A stretch of 64,000 bases of DNA from Poa pratensis (Eukaryota > Streptophyta > Magnoliopsida > Poales > Poaceae), in the NCBI GenBank assembly GCA_947311845.1, contig CAMZMU010000034.1, positions 88,004,608-88,068,607 of the forward strand, read 5' to 3'. The translations under genes and the position numbers were made by a program. The notes under the pieces are model-generated. The model searched no databases. It was not told the origin of the DNA and saw only the letters and a program-made list of their open reading frames with translations. This document shows, in pieces, positions 24,154-35,146 of the stretch. The number at the start of each line of letters is the position of its first letter. Within the stretch, counting starts at the first letter, position 1.

Positions 24154-26751
24154 ATGGGGGCGGAGGACATGACCAAACAGGACCTCTTCAACCAGCTCAA
24201 GGGCCTCATCATCGCCACCGAGGATCGATTGGCGGCCCGCACGGACGAGACCGACGCGAGGCTGGACGGAATCGCCAGCGATTTCAACGCTTGGCGACCG
24301 CGGCTCGAGGGGCGCGTCGATACCCTGCAGTCTGCCGTCGCCGCGCTGCAGCGGCTAGCGGCGACCAACGTACCACCCTCCGAGGTGCCTACACGAGCGA
24401 ACCCTACCGATGAGGTTCCCGCGCCAGCGATCTCCGACTCCGACGCCAAGCTCGTCACCATCGACGTTGGTGGCCCCGCAGCACCCGCCCCAACAACGGC
24501 GCCCACGGAGCACATAACCACCGTCGACATCGTTCCCGTGCTTGCTGCACCTGCAGCAACCGACGGCACCCTCCACGGTCACGCCATCAGTGGCGTTCTA
24601 TTGACGCCCGCCACCTGTTTGATGGTTTGCCTGGCCCGAGACCCAGTGGCATCGCCCGTACTGGTTGCGTCCTCGGTACTGGCTCCGCCCGAGTGCGTCC
24701 ACGGTACCAACACCATCCTTGTTGCAGCGTTCCCCCTGGCCACAATGGGCGAGTTCCCAGCAGTTCTGGCGCCTACGGACTCCACACCTACGGTTCAGTT
24801 GCAGCAACTCTACAACGACAGTGAGTTCTTCATGCTCCCAACTTCTAGTCAGTGCATGATAGCCAAAGTCGCTGTACATCGTCCTATGCCATGGCCTTCC
24901 TTCATGGGTGTTCATGCCGATATGGATGACGCCCGGCCCTTGCCATGGCCATCGTTCAGGGAAATTAACGGCTGTGAGTTTCCAAGTAAGTTCATCGAGA
25001 AAGCGTTCCGAAAGTGCAATTCTGACAGTTTCCGTGCAGAAAGTCGTGCTGCTGTTGAGCTCCAAGTCCTAGAATTCTATGGTAATCTCTTTACCTCTAC
25101 TGGTTACATCATTACCCAGAATATGTGCATCTCTAGTGAATTGAGATGCTTGGATGAGATGTTCGTGTGTCTCAAATATTGGTGGTCAACTAGCACTTAT
25201 CTGCAGTCAGTCCATACTACTCTAGTTTGGCATTTCTACTTCATTTCTGGATTTCCTCTGAGGGTTATTGTCAGAAGTTTCGTACTAAGCTCTAAAGTTA
25301 AAGAATCAGTGGTTCTGAATCTACCGAGAGATTATTCAAATTATGTTCTATGTGATCGGTTGCTACTGCCACTAGGGAATACTGGACAGCAAGCGAATGC
25401 CTCGTATTATCAGTTCTGTTTTGCCAATCGGTATACTTCTTGTTTGCCTGGGAATCATATCACTAGCGGTCAGCTACAAGTTACTGCATCATGTTCAGCG
25501 ATATGCCTGCTTCTAAGTGCTTTTTCGCCCAGTTTTTATCTAGTGGTAATGCCTGAACTGAAGCTCGCCAGAACTAGCAGTGAATGTGTGTATTTGCAGA
25601 AGCTACAGATGGATACAAATGAGCTAGAAGGAGCTACCCTTAACAGCATAAGCATCAATGGGAACCGTTGCCAGCTAAAGTGGTGTGTGGCAAGTCTTGC
25701 ATATTCAATTGGTATGGTCCTTTATTGTGCCAGTTTCTCTTGTACACGTGAAGGTACAAGCTGCGAGAGCATCCTGACAACAGACATCTTCAGTTTTGCT
25801 TGGACCAATTTGATCTGCCATTTCAATTCAGAGATGTGTGCCTTAGTGGTTGGGTTTCTTATTCTAAAGGGTGTTCGGGTAAAATCTGAAATGAGCAACA
25901 TGGATGTCAGTACTAACACTGGTACAATGGGGCTGAGATACAAAGGTTTCCTTGGAGTATATGCGCCAACTCAGGCTGGACACATATCATATTATCCATG
26001 TGCTTCATCCTACTCACAGAAAAATGCATTATACATGCTGGCCTGCGGATTATTGCTCCTTTCGAATCAAGAAGGTGTGCATAGTTTGGTTGATTCAACG
26101 AACATGGCGTATTCAGATCATGCTTTCTTAGCTCATGACTGTGTTCTGTTGTGTTTGCCTCATGAGCGACTGCAACCACCAAAGTTGATATTGCGGGCTG
26201 ATTGTTATTGGTGTAACTTCGTGGAGGATCAGTGGCTCTATTTTTTGTTGTGTGATATACCAGCAGCTGATTCATCTTGCTTGACCCTTTGTGAGGTGTT
26301 GCTACTGCACCAGGAGGACATGATTCACTGGCAGATTGCGTGGCAACCTTGTGCTCATGCTGGTCTCATTATGATTGAGCTGTCACCTACACATAATGAG
26401 TGCCGCTGCTTCTTATGTGAGTACCAGGGAAGGACTGCACTGCTCTTGTTTCTGGAGTTTGATCGACAAGCAGTTTTTCAAGGAGGGAGGCATACATTGA
26501 ACTCTGTTATTTGTTACCTCCTCGTTGACACCGACATTGACTTCCTCGACTATATGGACTCCAATGGCCTCAAGGTACTACAAGTTCTGGGGGACCCTAA
26601 TGTGTGTGATGTTGCACTTTCTGCTGCATTCCAAGAGTTCAACTTCACATTCCTTGGGACCCCGGTGGCTCAGAGATTCTCTGCTCTACGACTACGGCTT
26701 GGGGTCAAGCCGTGTTTCAAGGAGGGAGGGGTGTCAGGGTACTCACCGTAG
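24154..26751 (+). CDS. 865-residue ORF of the retrotransposon, function unknown
   Basis: The start is the ATG in GCGACCATGG, a strong plant context, about 110 bp after the primer site. An earlier in-frame opening lacks an ATG. Residues 1-75 are charged with a likely coiled coil (TEDRLAARTDETDARLDG, WRPRLEGRVDTLQSAVAAL), resembling the N-terminus of Gypsy-type Gag proteins. Residues 80-220 are Ala/Pro/Thr-rich. PWPSF occurs twice near residues 250-270. The remaining 600 residues are Cys-, Leu- and Ser-rich and match nothing I know: no CCHC knuckle, DTG protease, YxDD or integrase motif. The frame runs to a stop 18-20 bp inside the 3' LTR. Roughly 2.6 kb without a stop is far beyond chance, so coding constraint is likely. 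It could be a gag fused to captured sequence. Confidence 0.7.
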   Translation: MGAEDMTKQDLFNQLKGLIIATEDRLAARTDETDARLDGIASDFNAWRPRLEGRVDTLQSAVAALQRLAATNVPPSEVPTRANPTDEVPAPAISDSDAKLVTIDVGGPAAPAPTTAPTEHITTVDIVPVLAAPAATDGTLHGHAISGVLLTPATCLMVCLARDPVASPVLVASSVLAPPECVHGTNTILVAAFPLATMGEFPAVLAPTDSTPTVQLQQLYNDSEFFMLPTSSQCMIAKVAVHRPMPWPSFMGVHADMDDARPLPWPSFREINGCEFPSKFIEKAFRKCNSDSFRAESRAAVELQVLEFYGNLFTSTGYIITQNMCISSELRCLDEMFVCLKYWWSTSTYLQSVHTTLVWHFYFISGFPLRVIVRSFVLSSKVKESVVLNLPRDYSNYVLCDRLLLPLGNTGQQANASYYQFCFANRYTSCLPGNHITSGQLQVTASCSAICLLLSAFSPSFYLVVMPELKLARTSSECVYLQKLQMDTNELEGATLNSISINGNRCQLKWCVASLAYSIGMVLYCASFSCTREGTSCESILTTDIFSFAWTNLICHFNSEMCALVVGFLILKGVRVKSEMSNMDVSTNTGTMGLRYKGFLGVYAPTQAGHISYYPCASSYSQKNALYMLACGLLLLSNQEGVHSLVDSTNMAYSDHAFLAHDCVLLCLPHERLQPPKLILRADCYWCNFVEDQWLYFLLCDIPAADSSCLTLCEVLLLHQEDMIHWQIAWQPCAHAGLIMIELSPTHNECRCFLCEYQGRTALLLFLEFDRQAVFQGGRHTLNSVICYLLVDTDIDFLDYMDSNGLKVLQVLGDPNVCDVALSAAFQEFNFTFLGTPVAQRFSALRLRLGVKPCFKEGGVSGYSP
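26720..26731 (+). other. Polypurine tract
   Basis: AAGGAGGGAGGGG directly abuts the 3' LTR start, the position required for plus-strand priming. It overlaps the end of the long ORF. Confidence 0.85.
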
Positions 26752-27073
26752 CGGTACCTGACCAGCAAGCACAAGTCGAAGCAGAGGACGAGTCGATGGT
26801 TAACAAGCAAAGGCCAACCCGGACCGTGAAGCCCAATCCCAAGTACCACGGCCCGGCTTGGCAGCGCTGACTACTAAAGACACGAGCCCAGCAACAAGGA
26901 AGACATCCAGTTGGATCACGACGGCGGCTCTCCTCTCGATCCCCTTCTCTCTCGCCCCTGTTCCCTTGCTTCTTCTTCCTCGAACCTCCTTCTGCTACCA
27001 ACCTGAACTCGCTGCTCGCGATTTGTATCCAATCAATGGTTGTAATCGAGTAAACCCTAGTAGATACCTTACA
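26732..27073 (+). repeat. 3' LTR of the COQ2 insertion
   Basis: 342 bp, TG...CA, followed by the second CTCAC and then the rest of COQ2 exon 1. The long ORF ends inside it. Confidence 0.95.
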
Positions 27074-29353
27074 CTCACCCACACCCACACTCAGACCTCC
27101 TCTCTCTCCGCCGATCCCTTCCTCAACCCCTCCGCCTGTCGCCACCTCATTACCATATCCCGCCGGCCATGCCCGCGCCCGCCCTCCTCGGCGGCGTCCT
27201 CTTACTACATAGACAGGATCCTGCTCCCCAACAGCTCCTCGCACCAACTCTCGACCTCCTCCCGGTCCACGCACGAGGGCAAGGACAGAGTCCCGCCGCC
27301 TCCGGCGTCGTGGGTGGAGAGGTGGCTCCCGGAGGCGGCGCACCCGTACGCGATGCTCGCCCGACTGGACAAGCCCATCGGCACCTGGCTCCTCGCCTGG
27401 CCCTGCATGTGGTATGCTTACTCAAGTACTGACATTGCCATCTCTGAACACCACTCCATCTAAAGATCTGTTGGCATGCTTGTTTGGTAGTACTAAATTA
27501 AGAGCACATTTTATCTCCTGAGTTGAAGAGCTCCTGTGTTCTTCCTAGGTCAATCACAATGGCCGCGATGCCGGGGAGCTCCCTGACTTGAAAATACTGG
27601 CGCTCTTCGGATGTGGAGCTGTCCTCCTCAGAGGCGCTGGTTGCACAGTCAATGATCTTCTCGATCGCGACATTGATAACAAGGTGATTCTGTTTTCTCT
27701 ATAGTTTGTTCTGGTTGCCGACAATGCCGCAGACTTGGTGTGTCTGTGAAACTGCCATTCAGATTCTTGCAATCGTGTATACAGAAAAGGGTCGACTGCA
27801 GTTATAGACGTATTATATGCTTACCTTTTGAACCGGGGATATAGCTAAAGTAAGTGTCAAATGCCGTGGTCAGTGTCTAGTAACAGCTTAAAAAATAACT
27901 TAGTTAAAACTTGATGAGAAATATGCTAAACAAGGTTTTAGACAAGTTGGATGTCGGTCGTACTCTTAGATTTGTATACTCTGGTTCTGATGCAATGAGG
28001 TGATGATGGATATCTTCTGATAATTTTATGGCATTCAATGATCTGTTCCTCGTGTAGGTTGAGCGCACCAAAAGCAGGCCGTTTGCGTCAGGTGTTCTAA
28101 CCCCTACTCAAGGAGTGTGTTTCCTTGGATCTCAGCTAGTGCTGGGATTAGGCATTCTTCTCCAACTGAACAACTTTAGGTAACTCGTGTTTTCCTTGCC
28201 TGTGTGACTGGAATGCAGATTGCCTGTTGTGGATGCTCCAACGTGTAACCAAACCAACTGTACGAGTAATTGCCATTTTCTGGAATACGTGTCTAATACA
28301 TGTCTGTTGATCCATTTTGAATTATTGATTTCCACAAAGTTCAAAGGAATGACAGCTTGTCAGATGCATTTTGTTCTACCGTTATTAGTAATAGTCACCT
28401 CTAAATTTTTCACACTGTCTATGTAGCCGTGTTCTTGGGGCATCTTCTCTTCTTTTGGTGTTTTCTTATCCCCTGATGAAAAGGTTCACATTTTGGGTAT
28501 GTAACACACGCATACTAGCTAGGTTGTACTACCATAATCTTGCTTACAGAGAGTGACCACTTCAATCATTTCCGATGCAATTTTCAACAGCCTCAGGCAT
28601 TTCTTGGTCTGACATTCAACTGGGGAGCTCTGTTAGGATGGGCTGCTATCAAAGGGAGCCTAGACCCTGTAGTCATCCTTCCGCTGTATACTGCTGGTAT
28701 ATGTTGGACACTGGTGTACGATACCATATATGCACATCAGGTAGGGTTGTTTTGTCATATCAAAACTGAGCAAAATCATCTTATCAGATTGTCGTGGTGG
28801 TTTCTCATGATCGTATCCGAATACATGCCAGGACAAAGAAGATGACCTCAAAGTAGGTGTTAAGTCCACTGCACTAAGGTTTGGAGATTCGACCAAGCAA
28901 TGGATCAGTGCCTTTGGTGCTGCATCGATTGGCAGCTTAGCACTCAGTGGCTACAATGCTGAACTTGGTTAGTGCTCGTCATCATCAGAATGACATCTTC
29001 TATGAAAAACATATTGTTTTTTTTTGAAATAATATGTATTGATTACTTACTTTGATCATGTTCGACAGCATGGCCCTACTACCCTCTTCTTACAGCCGCG
29101 GCTGCACAGCTGGCATGGCAGATTTCAACCGTCGACTTGTCCAACCGTGCAGATTGCAACAGGAAGTATGTTTCTTTTTTACATTGCAATCGTGTAGATT
29201 TGAAACAGACTCGATGTGTTCATTGGTTTGTTACACCGGTTGTGTAGTGCTTGGACTCACTATATTTAATCCCTACTCTGCAGATCTGTGTCAAACAAGT
29301 GGTTTGGAGCTCTGGTGTTCTGGGGAATTGTATATGGGCGACTTGCATTGTGA

Positions 29354-30264
29354 TAGATACATCAGTCATGTATGTTTTTTAGGTAGGACGTTGATAGCTC
29401 TGACAGAACCAGTACTTTTTGTGGACAGACAGTTTGTTTAACCTTGTGATCTGCTAAATGCAGTGTACTGCAGAATGAACATATGTAAGTTCCGTTTCTC
29501 GTATGATGTGCTTTTGTGAGTCTTCTCTACTAAATATTAACAGCATACCCTGATGATAAGTTTTTCCGTTGTAACAGGTTATTTCGAGGTGCTCCCCATT
29601 CTGTCCCTGATGATAAAAGCAAACAAACAGGGAAACACCATTGTTGCAGAATACATAGCTGTGCATTTATGTAAATTATCATTCTTATATATGTACTCTC
29701 CATGACACAGGACAAGTGATAGACTTAGAGGACCCAAAAAAATAAATCAGGATTTGGTCAAAACGCCGAGTATTTCTTGGAGGTGCTAAACTGCCGGTCT
29801 GTTGCATTATTTTGTTCACACAGGTAGCCCATCGCTGCTGGGAAAAAACACTTGCTGTGGTAAATCAAGTCTACAGTTGGTGCATGCTGTACTGATTCAT
29901 GTTACCACCATGATCCCATTTAACAGTACTGTAATGTGATATGTCTCTGCTTCGTTGCTGTTTATGCTGGCAATTCTACTTAAAATAAGCGACGTTATTT
30001 ATTTCAGAATTTGTTTTAAGAAAGTTTTCGTCTGTTGACGTTTGTCGGCTGTTGCTCATATTGCGTTTGTATTACAAAATGTTTATGTGGGGGCTTTCCA
30101 AGGGTTGGCATCTATGCTGCATACTTGTGATTTTTCTGCGATCAATGTGGATTTTGCTGCATACACATATTTTTTTCCTCCATTGGGGTTTAGAAATGCT
30201 ATAGAGTGAAATATACTCCGATGATGCCGCAAATGTTAAAGAGTGTCTCGCCGCAGGCGCAAAG
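29354..30264 (+). other. 3' flank of the COQ2 copy, no gene
   Basis: Probable 3' UTR then intergenic DNA. There are AATAAA-like words near 29743 and T-rich stretches. Nothing else is recognised. The TAT at 30265-30267 is the CACTA target duplication. Confidence 0.45.
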
Positions 30265-30288
30265 TATCACTAGTACAGAAACGGCTAT

Positions 30289-30546
30289 TAGTGGCGCACG
30301 GTTTTGGGATTCTGTGGCGCACCGCCAGGTTTGCTGGGTGCGCCACAGAATTCTCGCCACTAAAATAATTTCTGTGGCGCACCCAGGCCGTGCGCCACAG
30401 AAAGTGAAACTTTCTGTGGCACCCAGTAGAGTGCGCCACAGAAATAGCTCGGCAGCACCCCTATACAGAGGCATTCTGTGGCGCACTGTTTCTTGGTGCG
30501 CCACAGAAAGTGGTGCGCCACAAAAAAAAAGCATGCGCCACAGATA
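30289..30546. repeat. CACTA left subterminal repeats
   Basis: About eleven copies of (T)GTGGCGCAC in alternating orientations, most as facing pairs of CTGTGGCGCACC and its complement that can form hairpins. Spacing is about 15-40 bp. In En/Spm such subterminal words are the binding sites for the regulatory TNPA protein. Confidence 0.9.
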
Positions 30547-32724
30547 TATTAAACAGAAATACCGGTATTTTTCCATTTTGCTGTACAAATACAGGTATAT
30601 ACAGGATTTATACAGGTTTATACAGAAATACAGGAATATTTGACAGGTATATAAACAGACAAACACATTAATCAACATGTCATCACACATATTACTTAGT
30701 GCCCGATCGAGATACGTATATACACATAGTCACAAAAGTGCCGAATGTTTCATCATTTCACACTACACATTACAAATCAAGTGTTCGCCGCCTAACTATG
30801 ATCAAATGTAGTACACATCAGCGATAATGGTGAGCAAGAGCGCGCGGGAGCATGCATGATCATGGAGTCCTCTTCTTGAGCGGCGCCGGGAACGGTAGAA
30901 AGCCTTCTTTCGTCTTCCACTCCCTGGTGTCATTCTGTGCCTCTAGTCGTTCTTCGATATCCCTCTGACACAACCCTGAAGATGGATTGGGATATATATT
31001 GGTTAGTGATATAAATAGAGTATAATTTATTCATCTAAGTAGAGAGGCAAGACAATCAATCAATTGTCATGGTTGGAAATCATATGGCTATCCTATTTGG
31101 GTTTCATAGCATAGCATATATATAATATATAACCCTACACATGCACTTCTATAATACCTCTGGGGTAGTGGAAGGACCCTGATTTGCGAATGACATCTTC
31201 GAGGATGATCGTTGCCAACTGCAGCCGGATGCGATGGAAGTCTGTTCTGTAATCAGCATCGGTGAGAGCATCCGCGCTTTTGGTGTATTCTGCGAGACCA
31301 GATGGAATCTTCGTTTTCTCGACATCCCGGACAATCGATTTAATGTGATGGAGGGCGTAGTAGGCCTCCTTCACGCTGCCATCCAGTTGCTTGACGCAAT
31401 GGAATCCGGTCCCATGCTGGAACTTGTGTGTGTTCTCATCCGTGTAGAATTCCGCCTTCTTATGGAAGGGGCCGCCCTTTTGGGCATAGGCCTCGAGAGC
31501 GTCATCGAGAACACCCTTTATTCTGGTGTATCGTCTCGGCGTGGATTTATTCCCCGAGTCCAAATAAGTGGCAATGGACCACCTCGGGGATACGCAGATG
31601 AGTGCGCAGTACTTGTCCCTGCTCAACACAATTGAAGAAGGATCAGCGATGGAAGAAATGTAGAAGAAGGCATAAGATACGACTGTGGCGAGCTGATGTG
31701 TACTTACTCGAAAAAGAAAGGCAGAAGAAGGACGTTCTTCCTCTTGTTGGCCAGCATGACCCTTACGAGGTACTCCATGGCCGTTTCCCGTGTCTTTGAT
31801 CCTTCCACCAGATGGCTGTCGCGCATGTAGTAGGATCCACTATCGCGACGTACGGGGTATCATCTCTCCTGATCTTCATCGCCACATCGAGCGCATATAG
31901 GCGGACCATGTTATAGTCCAGCCGTTGAGTGTGAAAGAGTTTGAAGATGTCCTCGTACGCTATGAAGAACACATCCGCGGGGTCTTCCTGGACGAAGTCC
32001 ACCAGCTCCTTTGGCACCTTGACCGCGAACGCCGGGTAACTCGGTGCTTGTCTTTAAGAAGGAGCTGCTCTAGATGCAAGATAGATTCCTGCAAGGCAAT
32101 CATGGGTCCTTCTGCAAGGCGGAGCAAGTCCCCAGACAAGATAGGTTTACCAGCCTCATGAACTCGGGGGAAGCCATCCGCACGGGGTGGAATCGTGTCT
32201 TCAAGACCCCGGATCTTAGGAGCTGGCTGGCTCGCAGAGGTGGAGGATCCTTTTCTCTTCCTGTGCTTCTTGTTCTTCATCTCTGTGGATTGTGGGGGTG
32301 AAGTGAACCCCGCTTTAACAGTTTCTTTGAGTGTGTTAGGGCTGAAAATGTTACCCGGTTGAGCTTGATGATCTTCGGCATTCGGAGGCGTGTCGGTGAA
32401 GGCCAGGCGTTGTGTGCATGAAGTGGGACGAGCAGGTTGACCGCGGTGGTCGCGGAAGGGTTCTTCATCCACAGGAGGCATGTACATACCATCCATGCAG
32501 GCGCCAGTGTTGATGTAGTCATCGACGTTGACATCATTATCCTCCTCCTCATTGTCGTCGTTGCCACCAAGTTGAGGTGCAACGGCTTTGTCCTAAACAT
32601 AAACAATAGCACATCCGTTAGTCGGGAAAGTCGGAAAGTCGGGGAATTCGGAAAGTCAGAACTAACCTTGGACGGTTGCGGTGAAGACGTTCCCAACAAC
32701 TGTTTGTGGCGGTTGGTGGCGGCG

Positions 32725-32815
32725 ACGACCGGCGGTAGCTTCCGGCCGGTGGTGGCGGCGACCGGCGGTAGCTTCCGGCCGGTGGTGGCGGCGACCGGCG
32801 GTTCGTTCTGGGTGG
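32725..32815 (-). repeat. Tandem 36-39-bp repeat in the linker
   Basis: GGTGGCGGCGACCGGCGG with GTAGCTTCCGGCC recurs two to three times in direct order. It lies in the Pro-rich linker part of the second CACTA gene and explains the ATTGRKLPPV-type repeats seen in one frame. Confidence 0.75.
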
Positions 32816-34714
32816 TGGCGACGGCTGCTTGTGGCGCCGGTTCATCCGCAACAGCTTTTTGTCGCTGCCTCGGCGGGGGCCGAATGACCGGGGGGCGGGG
32901 CCTCGAGGTGGCGCCGCCGGTGCGCCTGACCCCATGAAGAACATCCCCAAGACGAATCTGGGTCTTCGGCCATTCCATCATCCACTTCCCGCATTCGCCA
33001 AGCTTCATGTGTTTCTCGGCTCCCGGAGGTTGCGTGGGGGGTCGATGTCACGGAACTCAGGCAGTACCTCGCTCACATTGACTTTCATCACGGCCTCGCT
33101 CATTCGGGTGTTGTGCATATCGCGGGTCGAAGGTTGTATGATCTTGGCCGTTGCGACTTCCTTCAACTCGCCGCCGGCCCCCACCCTATGCAGGAGTATG
33201 CAAGGCATGTCCTGGGAGTCAACACATGTTGGGCACCATGCATGAGATATGGCAGTCATCAAAGGCATATATAGTCATAGAAGATGTCGCGGACTAACTA
33301 ATTAGTTACCTTGGTGATGGCGTCGAGCTCGGCTAATGTCGAGACAAGGGCGCCGATGCCGGCGGCCGGCCTATCATTCTCCGGCCGCTCGTGCGAATTA
33401 TCATTATTCTCCGGCCTTGTTGTATGTTGATCCACGACAGGGGGCACCGTTGGGGTCACCAGGACTGGCGACACGTTATTGCTGGAGGTGCTGCCGGCGT
33501 AGCTGGGCACGTGTATCGGCCCCTGTCGACCTGCCGCATTCCAAGCAGCTAACCCCTCCATCAAGCCAGGGGGTAAGAAACTCCGGAGCTGCTCTTCCAC
33601 CTTCTCGGCCACTAGCTTGTCCACCATGCTGGAGTCCACCTTTTCTTTCTCTAGTGTCTCCAGCTTCTTCCTTAGCTCGAGAACCTCGGCTTTATCTTTA
33701 GCCGGCTTCCTCCTCTCCTTTTTCTTCTCGGGATCCGTGCTGTAGTACTCGATGAACTTCATCGCCGTACCAAAGCCGGTCACACGGCCAGCTGACGTCG
33801 GCGGCTTTGACTTGTCCCTCCCCTTGTAAACGTTCATCGCCCGGTTGAAAGTCGTGTCCCACGGGCCGGCCTGAGCCTCCTGGGACGACGGGCTAGCCTC
33901 AGCCTCAGCCTTCAACTCAGCCTCCTGCGGACAAAGGAAATAAACGTGAACCCATGTAGAAATCAACGCAAATGGACTTTGAGATATCCGCGGTAATTAA
34001 GTTCCTTACCAGCGTTTTCTCGAAATCCAGCACATCTTGATAGTCGGTAACGAATTCCCCCGTCCCCGGCTTCAGATAGTAGCGGGACCGAACAAAGTTC
34101 CTAACTTGCTCGTCCGTGATTTTATGCCACATGTTCTCTTTCCCAAGTCTCGCAACCTCGGCATCCTCCTTGTCCCAAACGGGCTGTTTTCCTGCGTAAC
34201 CGCCGCTTCCCAAACGGTGGTTACCTAAGTTCAGTGCCCGCATCTTCTTCCCCCACTCGGTCCATTTTTGAGCCTCCGGAGATTGCAAGGACAACTTGAA
34301 TGCCTCGAACTCTTCTATGTCGATGTACGGCTCTTTGGCACTGATCTCCGCCCAGCTAAGACCCTTGTCAATCTTCGCCTTCACCCGGCCTCTCCAGCTG
34401 GTCAAGGCGGTGCTCATCTTCGTGATGGCGTAGTTGTCCACCTTTTTGTTTCCATCATCCGGGAAATTGTATCGTTGGTGAACCTTCTTGAGGAGGTCTC
34501 CGCGCAAAGCCTCATTCTCCTTGCTCCTGAGGTCATACGTGGTGATCGGCACGGTTTCCCGGAGGATGCACCCTAGTTGCATGCTGTACCCGCTTGCGGT
34601 GTTCCTAGGCTCCTGTGGTTGGCCACTTAAGGAGACCTTAGTGAACGTGTCTGTGATGGGGGCCACCGCTTGCGGTGTCCGGTCCTTCCTCGGCTTCTTA
34701 TGCCTCTTAGCGGT

Positions 34715-34832
34715 CGGGTTACTACCACCACCGCCATCCGTGTGGTCGCCACCACCGACATCCGTGTGGTCGCCACCACCGCCATCCGTGTGGTCGCCAC
34801 CCCCGACATCCGTTTGGTCGCCGCCCTCGGTG
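34715..34832 (-). repeat. 24-bp coding tandem repeat (GGGDHTD)
   Basis: About five 24-bp units (CCGCCATCCGTGTGGTCGCC and variants) encode an acidic, Gly-rich GGGDHTD(V/G) repeat in exon 1 of the second CACTA gene. Adjacent units differ by single substitutions, so the array is young or homogenised. Confidence 0.85.
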
Positions 34833-35146
34833 GTGGTGGTTGCGTCCCCATCTCCGTCGGTGTCCTCCGCATCCTCCGCATCCTCCATCTCTAACAGAAA
34901 GTCACCATCGCCGTCACGAGCCAGTTCGGCGGCCTCTGCATCCTCCATCTCCGGGTTCACTTCCCAGAACGGCTTGTTCTTTTCTCTAGCTTGTTCTTCG
35001 ACGCTCATGTGCTTAGAAGGGCCGGCCTCGGAGGACATGTTTGCACTGCATTGAAAAATAGGAAAAAAGTTAGTACAACAAATATAACAAAACCATCACT
35101 TAATTTAGTACTAAGATACCCCGGCCCATGCATTAGCCGCAATACC

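Larger units (their letters stand above)
23687..27073 (+). mobile_element. Young non-autonomous LTR retrotransposon inserted in COQ2 exon 1
   Basis: A complete element of 3,387 bp: 342-bp LTRs at 23687-24028 and 26732-27073 (TGTCAGGG...CCTTACA), target duplication CTCAC at 23682-23686 and 27074-27078, primer site TGGTATCAGAGC, polypurine tract before the 3' LTR, plus orientation. The two LTRs differ at one position (C versus T, 11 bases in), so the insertion is recent. Inside is one long open reading frame and no protease, integrase, RT or RNase H motif. It must be mobilised in trans. The layout recalls maize Bs1, a small LTR element with one long pol-less ORF, but no sequence relationship is claimed. 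Confidence 0.95.
23604..29353 (+). pseudogene. COQ2: 4-hydroxybenzoate polyprenyltransferase (COQ2/PPT1-like), disrupted
   Basis: The enzyme attaches the polyprenyl tail to 4-hydroxybenzoate for ubiquinone in the mitochondrial inner membrane. Exons: 23604-23686 + 27079-27411 (exon 1 split by a retrotransposon), 27549-27683, 28059-28179, 28427-28496, 28591-28740, 28832-28967, 29069-29165, 29284-29353, all with GT-AG borders. The N-terminus is Arg-rich, a plausible mitochondrial presequence. Family signatures are RLDKPIGTWLLAWPCMW, the first Asp motif [28 protein letters not shown] and the second Asp motif [13 protein letters not shown]. Both substrate-binding Asp motifs survive. Removing the insertion with one TSD restores the exon-1 frame exactly. 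Independently, exon 2 has lost one base in the G run at 27573-27576, giving an early stop. Two lesions make loss of function likely; an assembly error at the G run is possible. COQ2 is essential in plants, so another copy must exist. Confidence 0.85.
31135..35038 (-). pseudogene. CACTA second gene: TNPA/Ptta-like with Ulp1-like C-terminus, decayed
   Basis: Minus-strand multi-exon gene. Exon 1 (35038-34010) has an acidic N-terminus with a GGGDHTD repeat, then a Ptta/En/Spm-type region (VDNYAITKMSTALTSWRGRVK, WSEWGKK-like WTEWGKKM, LGSGGYAGKQPVW). Exon 2 (33924-33310) is GPWDTTFNRAM plus a Lys/Glu coiled coil. Exon 3 begins 33211. Further left come a Pro-rich linker, a QEDPADVFFIAYEDIFKLF block, VLLLPFFFE and a segment to 31135 (IATYLDSGNK ... 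GSVKEAYYALHHI) that resembles the Ulp1/C48 peptidase-like tail of grass transposon proteins, but without the usual catalytic Cys and His. The frame is broken at least near 33020, 32035 and 31835, where matching continues in a neighbouring frame. The exon model left of 33000 is approximate. Confidence 0.7.

Noticed and set aside
30289..30546. CRISPR-like array of short palindromic repeats
   Set aside because: These are CACTA subterminal repeats in a plant transposon: alternating orientation, irregular spacing, bounded by CACTA termini.
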